Below are positions 32,914-41,783 of a stretch of DNA of 64,000 bases, piece by piece (within the stretch, counting starts at the first letter, position 1; every line of letters begins with the position of its first letter). The notes beneath the pieces are model-generated. The model was given only the letters and a program-made list of their open reading frames with translations. It searched no databases and was not told where the DNA came from. The stretch comes from Diaminobutyricibacter sp049994905 (lineage in GTDB: Bacteria; Actinomycetota; Actinomycetes; Actinomycetales; Microbacteriaceae), in the NCBI RefSeq assembly GCF_049994905.1, contig NZ_CP188258.1, positions 2,542,001 through 2,606,000 on the forward strand, in the 5' to 3' direction. A program made the translations under genes and the position numbers.

Positions 32914-34460
32914 TTCTTGTCCATTGCGTAGTAGTCGGTGATCGTGAGGTTTCCGTCGAAGTACTTCGCAATCCTCGGATCTCCATTTATGCCGGGTTCA
33001 TCGGAGGCCATTCGGGCGTATCGATCGAGCTTGTGAGCCTCGAATGGATGAATCACCTTCCCAGCACTTTCGGTCGTGAGCGGAGGCGCGTCCCGACGAA
33101 TTGTTGCCCAAGCCTCCGGGTTCTGTTTGGCGTCTCCGGCGGGAACTACGTCTTGATTGGCTTCCCAGGCCAGCACGTCCACATCGGCGGGAATCTCGAA
33201 TCGAGCGATAGGTGAGCCGGCCGTCACGACTTGCTGGATGTTGTGCCCCGAACCACCCGCCGCGATTGACGCGGCGGTGATCCCACCGAGGCTGAACCCG
33301 GTGATCATGATGGGTGGGCCGTTGGGATCAGAGGCGATTCCTGATTCATCCATCGCATCAAGCACCGCGCGTTCTAAGGCCGTCCGCTCGCCCGCGATCA
33401 TGGCCCACAGATCCGCTGTGAGATCGTTGGGTGCAGTTGTACGCGTCGGCGAGAACGTTTGTGTACTTGGAATCTGAACCGTGTACCCCGTGACGCGTCC
33501 ATCGTCGTCCGTACAGGTGATGATCCGAATCGTCGCAAAGCTGTCCCTGCCGACGTTGTCGATCTGGCTACCGCTTGCAAACAATGAGGCAACATCCGAC
33601 GGGACGATCCGGCCCCTTTGGTCCAGGCTGAATGCTCCTTTGCCTCCGAAGATCGCGACAGAGCTATCCCTCGCTCGCTCGACAGCCCTATCCACAATCT
33701 CCTTATCCGAGAGCGGCGGTACCGCCAGTTCCGCCTCGCGATCGACGAACCAACCGAGATTGTTCCCGGTGGCGATCAACCCGCGAAGGATGTCGTCGTA
33801 GAACGGCCCCGTCTTTCCGAGCGTCGACTCGCCTCGGGTGATCGCCCGAGCGAATACGTCGTTCATCGAGAAAGCTCGGCCGATATTCGTTCCGAACTTC
33901 AGGGCGAACAGGGCACCGCCGCCGATGAACAGAGACGGGTTCGCGCCGTACTCATCCAGGGTCTTGCGTAACCCGGGGATGAGCGAGTCGGCGAACTCGT
34001 CTCCGAAGCCCGCAATCAGCGAGTCGACCGCGGTCTTGAGGACGACGACGGCAGTGCCAAGCAGGACCGCGATGGAGCCGCCTGCCGCGGCAACGTCGCT
34101 ACCGTTCGTAATGAGCTCGGCCGCCACCCCAGCCGTGGAGCCAAGCCCGGCTGCGGCGATGGCCAGAGCATCCTCTGCGAGCCGGTAGGTGGCGACAACG
34201 GTCGCCGAGACGAGCACGACACCTTCCGCCGCGGCCGCATAGGCGACGAGTCGACCGACCGCCACGGCCACAACGCTCTCTGCCTCGACGCCGGTAAACG
34301 GCGAGAGCGGAATTGACGCGACGAAATCGGGGTCGGTCGCTGCGCACGCGACCTGCCCAATGCGAGAGCGAACGAAGTCTGCGTGCGCCCGAACCGAGGA
34401 GGATAGTCGTTCGATGTCGTCGAAGGCGATAACGAGAGAGCCGGAGCCCTCATGCGACAT
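32910..34460 (-). CDS. Type VII-associated alpha/beta-hydrolase (lipase-like) putative effector
   Basis: 516 residues. The N-terminal 80-100 residues are helical and resemble a WXG/LXG-type targeting region (IERLSSSVRAHADFVRSRIG); residues about 85-160 are Ala/Val-rich and hydrophobic. The C-terminal third is an alpha/beta-hydrolase with nucleophile elbow ITGFSLGGITA (Ser390), and Asp437 (ANQDVVPAGD) and His476 (FEAHKLDRY) as a plausible triad. No Sec signal. The gene overlaps the EspG-like gene by 11 bp and the first lipoprotein by 4 bp. Inferred to be a secreted lipase or esterase delivered with the upstream WXG100 partners. Confidence 0.8.
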   Translation of the reverse strand: MSHEGSGSLVIAFDDIERLSSSVRAHADFVRSRIGQVACAATDPDFVASIPLSPFTGVEAESVVAVAVGRLVAYAAAAEGVVLVSATVVATYRLAEDALAIAAAGLGSTAGVAAELITNGSDVAAAGGSIAVLLGTAVVVLKTAVDSLIAGFGDEFADSLIPGLRKTLDEYGANPSLFIGGGALFALKFGTNIGRAFSMNDVFARAITRGESTLGKTGPFYDDILRGLIATGNNLGWFVDREAELAVPPLSDKEIVDRAVERARDSSVAIFGGKGAFSLDQRGRIVPSDVASLFASGSQIDNVGRDSFATIRIITCTDDDGRVTGYTVQIPSTQTFSPTRTTAPNDLTADLWAMIAGERTALERAVLDAMDESGIASDPNGPPIMITGFSLGGITAASIAAGGSGHNIQQVVTAGSPIARFEIPADVDVLAWEANQDVVPAGDAKQNPEAWATIRRDAPPLTTESAGKVIHPFEAHKLDRYARMASDEPGINGDPRIAKYFDGNLTITDYYAMDKK

Positions 34461-35316
34461 CTTGAGTCCTACGCAGCCCTGCCACCAGCTCGATCAGATC
34501 CGTCCTGATGAGCGCGCGTGAGACTTTGGCAAGCCGCATGCGACCGCTTTCAGAAATCGACTGGCCCGTGGCCGGGAACTTCTCCGGCATCAAGGTCATC
34601 GAAATCCAGCCGTCATCTCCGCGGAACCAATCGCCGATGTAGAGGCATCGCGCCTCCTTGTCGAGCAATTCGAGGTGAAAACCCGCACTCATTTCGCGAG
34701 TCAGACCTGACATCAGTTCGACATCGGTCTGGGCGTCTGGCCGCGACCTAAGAGACTGGAGGAACTCCTGGTCTCCGGACCGAATTGCTTCGAGGATCAG
34801 TCTCGATTCGACGAGCCCGATCGTCGTCGATTGCAATGGGGGCTTGGTGCCGAGCGAATTGTCTGCCACCAGTTCAAGCAGATGCTTCGCCAATTCGCCC
34901 AGGTACATGAACGTGACGACGATCCGTGTGTCAGGGCCGCCCACACTCGTGCCACGAACCTGAACCCGCCGCAGGCCGGCGCAGGCGCCACGATTGACGC
35001 TGACCAGCTCGCGCGATTCATCCTCAGGACTCCACGAAAAGGTCCGAATCGCGTACTCCGAGACTGCGTGAAGGGAGAGAGCGAAGAGCAGTCCGGGCGC
35101 AACGCTTTCCCTCTCATCATCGCCATTACGGCTTACGAGTCCCCGTTCCGTCAGCGAGGCGAGCGCTACCGCAAGCTTTTCGCTTTCGTCGCTGCCATTT
35201 TCGCCCTTTGTCAGATCGCTGACTCTGTAGCCATCCGGCAACAGGAGCTCGGGAACGAGCGCACACACCGCCCCGAGTTCGCTGACTGTCAGTTCAAATC
35301 TCCAGCTATCGGCCAT
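34450..35316 (-). CDS. Hypothetical protein, possibly EspG-like type VII chaperone
   Basis: 288 residues from ATG 35316 (MADSWRFELTVSELGAVCALVPELLLP). The opening resembles the EspG family, whose members bind type VII substrates in the cytosol, as does the size and the central beta-rich part (GDWFRGDDGWISMTLMPEKF). Similarity is judged by eye and is weak. No signal peptide or membrane helix, so it is cytosolic. It sits between the WXG100-like genes and the lipase gene, the position expected for a dedicated effector chaperone. It could also be a second adaptor of unknown fold. Confidence 0.65.
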   Translation of the reverse strand: MADSWRFELTVSELGAVCALVPELLLPDGYRVSDLTKGENGSDESEKLAVALASLTERGLVSRNGDDERESVAPGLLFALSLHAVSEYAIRTFSWSPEDESRELVSVNRGACAGLRRVQVRGTSVGGPDTRIVVTFMYLGELAKHLLELVADNSLGTKPPLQSTTIGLVESRLILEAIRSGDQEFLQSLRSRPDAQTDVELMSGLTREMSAGFHLELLDKEARCLYIGDWFRGDDGWISMTLMPEKFPATGQSISESGRMRLAKVSRALIRTDLIELVAGLRRTQDVA

Positions 35317-35318
35317 GC

Positions 35319-35759
35319 CTACACCCACCCCCGACGCTCGAAGAGTTGTTTGAATTCGAGCCAGTCCCTCGACCCCGCAACGGGCGCGTTCCGGGTCGCA
35401 GACACAATCGCTTCCTCGACGGCTCCGACCGTCGCCTCGCCAGCCTCACGAACCGTTCGCGCGGCGTCGTTGAGCCGAGCAGTGACCCAACTCTGAGCAT
35501 CCTGAATCGCTTGTTTCGTGCTGTCGACGGCGGAGGCATGCCGTTCGAGCGCCTCCGCCGCGCCATGGAGCGCAGCAGATTGCGCGCCGATGTCGCCGGC
35601 CACCATTCGTAGCTGATCGCGGAAGGCATCACCCGCGCGTGACTGCCACATCATCGCGTCGCTCTGAACGGAGAGCGAGCGCGCACGCCCTGCAAGCTCG
35701 TCTGCAATTTCTCGAAGCGCGTTCGCTCGCGCGCGAACCCTCACCATTTCGCCGTACAT
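35319..35759 (-). CDS. WXG100-superfamily-like protein (long variant)
   Basis: 146 residues, almost entirely helical with heptad-like Ala/Leu pattern. The hairpin turn reads MMWQSRAGDAFRDQL, a variant of the WxG turn followed by the conserved F, and helix 1 (ANALREIADELAGRARSL) fits the family. Longer than classical WXG100 proteins because of a C-terminal helix extension ending RDWLEFKQLFERRGWV. Probably a secretion partner of the lipase-like protein. It ends two bases before the EspG-like start. Confidence 0.75.
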   Translation of the reverse strand: MYGEMVRVRARANALREIADELAGRARSLSVQSDAMMWQSRAGDAFRDQLRMVAGDIGAQSAALHGAAEALERHASAVDSTKQAIQDAQSWVTARLNDAARTVREAGEATVGAVEEAIVSATRNAPVAGSRDWLEFKQLFERRGWV

Positions 35760-35791
35760 CCAGTCGTCCTTCCCTTCCGCGACAACTGCCG

Positions 35792-36088
35792 TCAGCGGCC
35801 CAGACGTGCGGCCAGTTGACCGTCGACCTCCTGAAGGGTTTGGGCTGTTGTACGAAGGAACTGGGCGAGATCGTCGAGGCCGCCGATCGTGTTGCGCGCA
35901 CCCGAGGTGAACCGGTTGTAAGCGTCGTTGAAGGCACCGGACGATTTGTCGGTTGTAAAGCCGGCTGCGGTGAGAGCGGAGATCTGGGACTGGAGCTTCG
36001 CCAGCGTGGAATTGATCTCGTCGCGGCCTGCAACGAGACGATCCGCATTGCCGTTGATCTCCTGGTACGAGACATGGATGTTGGTCAT
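35792..36088 (-). CDS. WXG100-family type VII secretion protein
   Basis: 98 residues, the classical ESAT-6-like length, from ATG 36088 with AAAGGGGGAAAG upstream. Two helices flank the turn ALTAAGFTTDKSSGAFNDAYNRF, where Phe-Thr replaces the usual Trp-x-Gly, a known actinobacterial variant (GFxTD..SGAF). It is secreted as a helical hairpin by type VII systems. First gene of the cluster; no EccC/EssC ATPase or other machinery gene is in the window, so the locus is an orphan substrate cluster. Confidence 0.83.
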   Translation of the reverse strand: MTNIHVSYQEINGNADRLVAGRDEINSTLAKLQSQISALTAAGFTTDKSSGAFNDAYNRFTSGARNTIGGLDDLAQFLRTTAQTLQEVDGQLAARLGR

Positions 36089-36684
36089 GACTTTCCCCCT
36101 TTGGGCATGATGTATCAATGAAAGAAAGGCCGATACCCCACCCGGAAAAGACCTGTCCTGATCAGTCTATGAAATATCAGTGGGCCGAGTCCAGTCGACC
36201 GGCGCCCTGTGGAAAATTCATATGCAATTTCAGTAATACATGCATAGAACTGCGATTTCGGGTTCGCGTCACCGAGCGCTGCACTGAAGTATCCGCAACT
36301 GTCCACTGATCCATCGCACGGATCGCACTCCACTTCGGCTCGCGGAACCTCGGTCGCCCGGACCCGCCCCTAGCTTGGCCATGTGCCGCGCATCGTCGCC
36401 TGGGTAATCGTCGATCGGACCTCCGGCGGCGATTGTCGAATGACGGGAGATAAGGATGCTTTCGATGAGACAGCAGCTGGAACGCTTGTTTCCGGTGATT
36501 TTCGCAGTCATAGTTCTAAGCCCCCGGACTGCTGACCAGCCACGCAATCGGCGGGTGATTTCCCATTCAACATCTCGTGCGTGGGTCAGGTGTTCACTCC
36601 TGGCGGCTTTTCTGTGCTTCGTGAGTCAGTCAATCAGGCACGCTCGAAAGACCCAAAGGAAAGCCAACTACCCCCATAAATCGA
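36089..36684. other. Intergenic region without a confident gene
   Basis: About 600 bp between the WXG100 gene and a small plus-strand membrane protein gene. It should contain the promoter of the type VII cluster, but I see no convincing -35/-10 pair. It is visibly more AT-rich than the flanks. A plus-strand frame at 36456-36692 (78 codons) has odd composition and no ribosome binding site, and is not called. Confidence 0.6.
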
Positions 36685-36966
36685 ATGGCTAACCCATTGA
36701 AACAATTCGCATCCTCACGGCGAACAAAGTTCCGGCTCTTGTTTGGCCGACAAACCCGGCTCGCGCTTGTCGCGACCCCCGCCCGGGCAACTCTCACTTG
36801 GGGCTTGCTTCTCGGCTACAACGCAGCTGGGTGGTTGTGGCCAAACCTTATTTCTTGGTGGGGCTGGGTGACAGTCAGCCTGCTTGGCTTCATAGGTTTC
36901 GCAATTGTGGGTCGAGGTTGGGCCGACAAAGATCTGCAAATATCCAACTCGACCGAAGAGGAATAG
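36685..36966 (+). CDS. Small hypothetical membrane protein
   Basis: 93 residues starting MANPLKQFASSRRTKFRLLFGRQTRLALV: basic N-terminus, then two hydrophobic segments (ATLTWGLLLGYNAAGWLWPNLI and WGWVTVSLLGFIGFAIVG) and an acidic tail ending STEEE. The positive-inside pattern is consistent. No family recognised. Isolated between the type VII cluster and the nuclease-helicase gene, in AT-richer DNA. Confidence 0.5.
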   Translation: MANPLKQFASSRRTKFRLLFGRQTRLALVATPARATLTWGLLLGYNAAGWLWPNLISWWGWVTVSLLGFIGFAIVGRGWADKDLQISNSTEEE

Positions 36967-37104
36967 GCGGACACGCGTTTAGCCCGGGGCGCGACAAACC
37001 CATATTGGTTCGCTCGGAACCCGCACTACCGCTCCGGAATTCCTTGGTGTTGGCATGAGATCCGTAGGCGAACTGTAGCTACCTCCGCGAAGCGAGTCCG
37101 GCCG

Positions 37105-40100
37105 CTACTCAACCAGCCGGATGAACGCGCTGAGTTCCGCGACACCTTCGGGTCTGATCGGCAGGTATTCCGTCAGCTCGGGCGAGTAGACGAGGAACGC
37201 CGCCCATTTTGCGCGTGAGATCGCCACGTTGAGCCGGTTCTTCATGATGAGGAACGACATTCCGCGGGGAACGTCGGCCGCCGACGATGCGGCGAGGGAC
37301 ACAATCGCAATCGCCGCCTCCTGGCCCTGGAACTTGTCTACGGTGCCAACGCGAACATCGCCCAACCCCGCCAGTACCAGCGCCTCGTGCACCATCGCGA
37401 GCTGAGCGTTATACGGGGTCACGACGATCACATCCGCTTCGGTCAGCGGTTCCCCGAATCGCGAAGCCGAGGGGTCGGTCCATGTCGTTCCCAGAACTGA
37501 CCGCACGAGTTCGACAACAACAGCGGCCTCTTCCGGCGATTCGGTCGCGTTCCCCCAGTGTTCGACCGGCACGACGTGGAGTCCAGGCTCGACGCCTTCG
37601 AGCATCCGTTCGGACGCTTCGAGCTGCGAACTCAGCTTGCCTTCGTATGACAACCGCGAGACCGGAACGGTCAGGGCCGGGTGCATCCGCCGGCTTTCGG
37701 CGAGGAAGTAGCCGAGTTCGGGCGGCAGCACGTCGTGTCCTTCGCTGACCCAGCCGAGCGCGGACTGGTCCACGGGTTCCGGATGCGTGCCCTGACTGAC
37801 CTGGGGCAACTGCTGTGGGTCGCCAAGGAGGAGGAGGTTGCGCGCGGCGACGCTTGCCGAGATCGTTGCCGCGAGTGAGAACTGTCCGGCTTCGTCGACG
37901 ACGAGCAGGTCGAGGCTCTTGCGCGGGATGCGGGCGGCGTTCGCCAGATCCCAGCCGGTGCCGCCGACGACGTATCCGGTGTCGCGCCGCTCGAGCGCGA
38001 ACAGGAGCTGCCCGTCTTTCTCGAGCTCCGTGTATTCGTGGGTGCCGAGCACGGCATCCTTTTTCGGAACTTTGCCGACGAGCCGAGGGTCGAGCCCGGC
38101 GAGCACGACGGCGTCGAGCAGGTGCTCGACCACACTGTGCGATTGCGCGACGACCCCGATTTTCCACTGATGTTTGGCGACCAGCTCCGCGATCACGTGG
38201 GCGCCGAGGTAGGTCTTGCCGGTTCCCGGCGGCCCCTGCACGGCGAGGTACGAGCGTTCGAGCCCGAGAAGGCTGCCGACGACGGAGGGCACGAGATCGG
38301 GCCCGGGCGGCGGAAGACCTCCGGTGCGCGTTCGCGGCGGAATCCGGCGCAGGATGTCCACCATCGGGTCGCGCGGCCATTCGGGTCCAGCCTCTTCGGT
38401 CTGCGCCGCGAGCAGAGCACTCCCCCATTCGTCGATCGCTTCGATGAGCCGGTCGGCGCGGGGTGGGCCAGCGGGCGTCAATGCGGTCGGAAGCACCGAG
38501 TAGTGCCCGACTTCTTTCGGGAGGATCTCTTCGACGAGCACAGATCCGTCGTCTTCGACTTCGAGCACGCGCACCGACTTGTAGGTGCGCGATCCCGGTT
38601 CGGCTGTCGGGTTGGTGAACGGCCCGGGGTTTTCGTAGATGATGTACGGCCCGGCCTGGTCGCTCGCTTTCACGTTGGAGCCCGGACCCCATTGCCCACG
38701 CAGCAGCAGCTCGCGCCGTTCTGAGGTCTGCCGGCCTTCGTGGTACCAGTCGCGGATGACGACGGCAGATTCGATGACGAGGGCGTCGCGGGTGTCGGCC
38801 CAGTCTTCGATCGGCTGCATGAGGCGTGTGAAGTGTTCTTGCCAGAAGGTCTTGTTTTCGCGGCGGTGGTAGTCGATCGCAGCCGCCGCGAACGCCAGGG
38901 CGCGCTGGTCGGATGTCCGCTCCGGGTCGAGCGGATCGCCGGCCAGTGCGAGCAAGCCATCTCTCAGGGGCGACGGTTCCAGGTCGATGTCGGGTTTGTC
39001 GGGCGCCTGCTCGCCGATGGGTACGCCCGCGCGGGCCGCCTGAGCGAGGAGGTAGTCGCGGAGGCGGAGGGTGGAGACGCAGTCGTAGCGGTTGTAGTCG
39101 GCGATGGAGTCGAGCATCCGCTGGCCTTCGGCGACATCGCCACCGGCGATGAGGTCGCGAGCATCCGCGTATTCGGTGATGGATGCGGCCGCGTTCTGCA
39201 CCTCGCCTTCGCGGATCTCTTCGCCCATGTAGAGGGGTTCGAGTTTCTTGATCGAGTACGAGCGCGAGCCGACTCTGAGCGCTTTGCGGACGATCGGGTA
39301 AAGGTCGACGAGCACGTTTTCGCGCAGCAGCTGGTCGACTTCGTCTTCGCCGACGCCATGGCGGGCGGCCAGGCTGAGCAGGTGCGTCCGCTCGTAGGCG
39401 GCGTAGTGGTAGACGTGCAGGTCAGGATGCTGTCTGCGGCGTTCGCCGAGCCAGTCGAGGAAGCCGCGCAACGCTTCCCGTTCTTCGGCGAAGTCGTGCG
39501 CCCAGAACGCCGTGAAGTCTTGCTGGACGTCGACCGAGCCGAACAGGTAGTCGAGCCCCCAGCGCTCCCCCGCGCCTTCGGTGTACAGGGGGTCGCCTTC
39601 GAAGTCGAAGAAGATGTCGCCGGGGCTCGGCGTCGGCAGCACGGCGAGAGCGGATGCCTCGTAGACGACCACGGGCGGCGGCTCGTCCGCGTGCGCATCC
39701 CTTTGTAGCTGTGCCTGCAGTTTGAGCGAGGCGAGGGTCGTGTCCGCGATGCCGGGAACGGTCGCGAGGTCGGTGGTCGCAAGGTCGTCGATCGTCAGGA
39801 TGCCCGCGGCCGCGAGGCGCGCGCGTTGCGTGACGCGCATCCCGGCCACCAGCAGCACGTCGCGGGACGCCTGGATCTCGGCGTCGCAGTCATCGCAGTG
39901 GCCACACACTGCGTAGCGCGGATCGCCCCATTGCACCGCCTGCGTGTCTTCGAGGCGTTCCTGCACGATGTGGAGGAGACGTTGGCGACGTTTGCCGTAG
40001 ACCGGGGAGATGTCGTCGAGGCGGTGCACGCTGATCGTGCCGTCGCCGAGGAGGAGTTCGACCATCGGCGCGACGCGGACTCCGAGGTGCTCGAGCTGTT

Positions 40101-40563
40101 CGGCGTAGGCGGCGAGCTGCAGGAGTGCGGTCACGCGGGCGCTGCGGGCGAGCTTGGTGTCCTGCACCTGGTAGCTGCCGTCGGGCTGCCGCACGATGAA
40201 GTCCGCGAACCCGAGGAAGCTGCCGTCGAAAAAGGTGGCCTGGAAGACGACTTCGGCCTGGTCGGCGAAGGCCTGGCGGGTGGTGGCGACGGCTTGTTCG
40301 AGGTTTTCGGCGGTGAGAGGGCCGTCGGGGCGCGGGATCTCGACCGTTCCTGTGCCGTGATCGGTCTTGTAGCGCGCGAGCACGCGGGCTTCGTGTTCGT
40401 CGCCGAGCCGGCTCGTGCGCACGTACATCGGGTCTTCGGGCACGTCGAGCTTGTCGATGCGACCCAGTTTCACGTCAAGCTTGCGGAGGAACGCGAACTC
40501 ACACTTCGAGGCTTCCGTGAGGTCGCTGGCGCTCGTGACGACGCTGCCGTCGAGTATGAACAC
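37105..40563 (-). CDS. TM0106-family RecB-like nuclease fused to SF1 helicase
   Basis: 1152 residues. N-terminal PD-(D/E)XK nuclease (about 1-235) with D121 (GFADFIV) and D135-T-K137 (VQDTKLARS), and an Fe-S-type Cys set Cys21 and Cys220/223/226 (VCGHCDDC) like Cas4/AddB. A helix-hairpin-helix-like part (about 245-285) follows, then an RNase H-fold exonuclease-like domain with DFEGD (about 319-325). The C-terminal SF1B helicase has Walker A GPPGTGKTYLG, Walker B LLVVDEAGQ and the Dna2/UPF1-type end VGTVDKFQGQEAAI with NVAISRAK. Monocistronic. Role in repair or foreign-DNA handling is unproven. Confidence 0.88.
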   Translation of the reverse strand: MFILDGSVVTSASDLTEASKCEFAFLRKLDVKLGRIDKLDVPEDPMYVRTSRLGDEHEARVLARYKTDHGTGTVEIPRPDGPLTAENLEQAVATTRQAFADQAEVVFQATFFDGSFLGFADFIVRQPDGSYQVQDTKLARSARVTALLQLAAYAEQLEHLGVRVAPMVELLLGDGTISVHRLDDISPVYGKRRQRLLHIVQERLEDTQAVQWGDPRYAVCGHCDDCDAEIQASRDVLLVAGMRVTQRARLAAAGILTIDDLATTDLATVPGIADTTLASLKLQAQLQRDAHADEPPPVVVYEASALAVLPTPSPGDIFFDFEGDPLYTEGAGERWGLDYLFGSVDVQQDFTAFWAHDFAEEREALRGFLDWLGERRRQHPDLHVYHYAAYERTHLLSLAARHGVGEDEVDQLLRENVLVDLYPIVRKALRVGSRSYSIKKLEPLYMGEEIREGEVQNAAASITEYADARDLIAGGDVAEGQRMLDSIADYNRYDCVSTLRLRDYLLAQAARAGVPIGEQAPDKPDIDLEPSPLRDGLLALAGDPLDPERTSDQRALAFAAAAIDYHRRENKTFWQEHFTRLMQPIEDWADTRDALVIESAVVIRDWYHEGRQTSERRELLLRGQWGPGSNVKASDQAGPYIIYENPGPFTNPTAEPGSRTYKSVRVLEVEDDGSVLVEEILPKEVGHYSVLPTALTPAGPPRADRLIEAIDEWGSALLAAQTEEAGPEWPRDPMVDILRRIPPRTRTGGLPPPGPDLVPSVVGSLLGLERSYLAVQGPPGTGKTYLGAHVIAELVAKHQWKIGVVAQSHSVVEHLLDAVVLAGLDPRLVGKVPKKDAVLGTHEYTELEKDGQLLFALERRDTGYVVGGTGWDLANAARIPRKSLDLLVVDEAGQFSLAATISASVAARNLLLLGDPQQLPQVSQGTHPEPVDQSALGWVSEGHDVLPPELGYFLAESRRMHPALTVPVSRLSYEGKLSSQLEASERMLEGVEPGLHVVPVEHWGNATESPEEAAVVVELVRSVLGTTWTDPSASRFGEPLTEADVIVVTPYNAQLAMVHEALVLAGLGDVRVGTVDKFQGQEAAIAIVSLAASSAADVPRGMSFLIMKNRLNVAISRAKWAAFLVYSPELTEYLPIRPEGVAELSAFIRLVE

Positions 40564-40832
40564 GCGACCCCCTTCGTGATGTGCTGCTTTATGCCTCGAG
40601 CGTATCGGGAGGGTGTGACAGTGGACAGAAGCCTCAAATCGCAGAATCTAGACACAGGATTCCGCGCTCGAGAGGATACCGGCGATCGGGGCCTTAGCAG
40701 GCGCTTCAACCCGTCATCGTTGCCGAAATGGGGTCCGCGATACACAATTGGGCCTCAGACAACAGGCATGTCCAACGGAAATTCGGGGCTTCCATCCATT
40801 TCTTCACACCAGAGCGATTTACTAGGGGAAAC

Positions 40833-41279
40833 ATGAGGCCCGTGGAAGTTGTTGCAGCGGTGATTACCTCCGGGATGAAGGTCCTGGCGTGTCGGCGATC
40901 TATGCAGAAAACTGCCAGTGGTCTGTGGGAGTTCCCAGGTGGCAAGGTTGAGGCGGGCGAGTCACCTGAGAGTGCGCTCGTGCGGGAAGTACGCGAAGAA
41001 CTGCAGGTCGCAATTGAGGTTGGGCAACTCATCGACAGGACCGTGACCGTGTCGGCAGGAGTGTCGATCGATCTCACGTGCTATCACGCAACCCTTATCG
41101 GTGACCCTCCGAAGCGCAGCACGGATCACGACGAGCTGCGTTGGATGGCAGTTTCAGACCTTCCACAACTCAAATGGGCCGAACCGGACCTTCCTACCGT
41201 TGCTCGTTTGATTGCTCACGCGAACGGCTCCATCTCCGGGGAACCAGCTGCCGATTCTTACTCACCGTCAATCGGGTGA
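40833..41279 (+). CDS. NUDIX hydrolase, MutT/8-oxo-dGTPase-like
   Basis: 148 residues from ATG 40833 after AGGGGAAAC. The complete Nudix box is present (GGKVEAGESPESALVREVREEL, given as its GG, REVREE and L positions at residues about 36-58). The N-terminus MRPVEVVAAVITSGMKVLACRR and WEFPGGK are typical of MutT-type nucleotide-pool sanitisers. The tail of about 15 residues after the fold is Ser-rich. The open frame further upstream is out of character and not included. Convergent with a membrane protein gene, overlapping it by about 22 bp. Confidence 0.87.
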   Translation: MRPVEVVAAVITSGMKVLACRRSMQKTASGLWEFPGGKVEAGESPESALVREVREELQVAIEVGQLIDRTVTVSAGVSIDLTCYHATLIGDPPKRSTDHDELRWMAVSDLPQLKWAEPDLPTVARLIAHANGSISGEPAADSYSPSIG

Positions 41280-41713
41280 GGGTTCACACTCGCGTCGTCA
41301 CCCAGCTCGTGGTTGGCCCAACGAAGTAGGACTAGTCGGAGTACCAGATCGCATATTGCTGTTACGGCGATACCAAAAGCAATCCAGCCTGCGTTGATTT
41401 CAAGCTCCGAGACCAGGCAGACAATTCCGATACTCACTGAGCCGACGATGACGTCCGCCAAAACGCGAGCGTGGACTGATGTCGCAGCATTGGACCGCTC
41501 GGTCCCACACACCTCTTGAAAGTCGCGATCGCGCCGGAGGACCCGAATGGCAATTGTCGCTCCAACGACGACCGTGACCAGCATTAGCGAGGTGAGAACA
41601 GCCGTGACCCACTCCGCCTGTTTAGACGCCTTGCTACCAATTGCACCTCCAAGGGCGCCCGCGAAGGTGATCGCGACGAAGCCCACTATTCGTGCATTCA
41701 AAAACAGGACCAA
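41258..41713 (-). CDS. Hypothetical membrane protein next to secreted hairpin protein
   Basis: About 151 residues if the TTG at 41713 is used; the frame is open to 41854, but that would overlap the upstream gene and has no hydrophobic or conserved features. Four hydrophobic segments (GFVAITFAGALGGAIG, VTAVLTSLMLVTVVVGATIAI, VLADVIVGSVSIGIVCLVS, GWIAFGIAVTAICDLVLRLVL) and a charged cytoplasmic loop (RRDRDFQEVCGTERS). No family recognised. Same strand as and directly downstream of the secreted four-Cys protein, so an immunity or export role is conceivable. Confidence 0.6.
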   Translation of the reverse strand: MVLFLNARIVGFVAITFAGALGGAIGSKASKQAEWVTAVLTSLMLVTVVVGATIAIRVLRRDRDFQEVCGTERSNAATSVHARVLADVIVGSVSIGIVCLVSELEINAGWIAFGIAVTAICDLVLRLVLLRWANHELGDDASVNPHPIDGE

Positions 41714-41783
41714 CTCTCGATTGCGCGTCGGGCTTGCGGTAGCGTCAACGCGACTGCAAGCCCGACGACTAGCTAAACAGCGA

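Noticed and set aside
36456..36692. Plus-strand 78-codon frame in the gap after the type VII cluster
   Set aside because: Starts without a ribosome binding site, odd composition and a 3' overlap with the better-supported small membrane protein.
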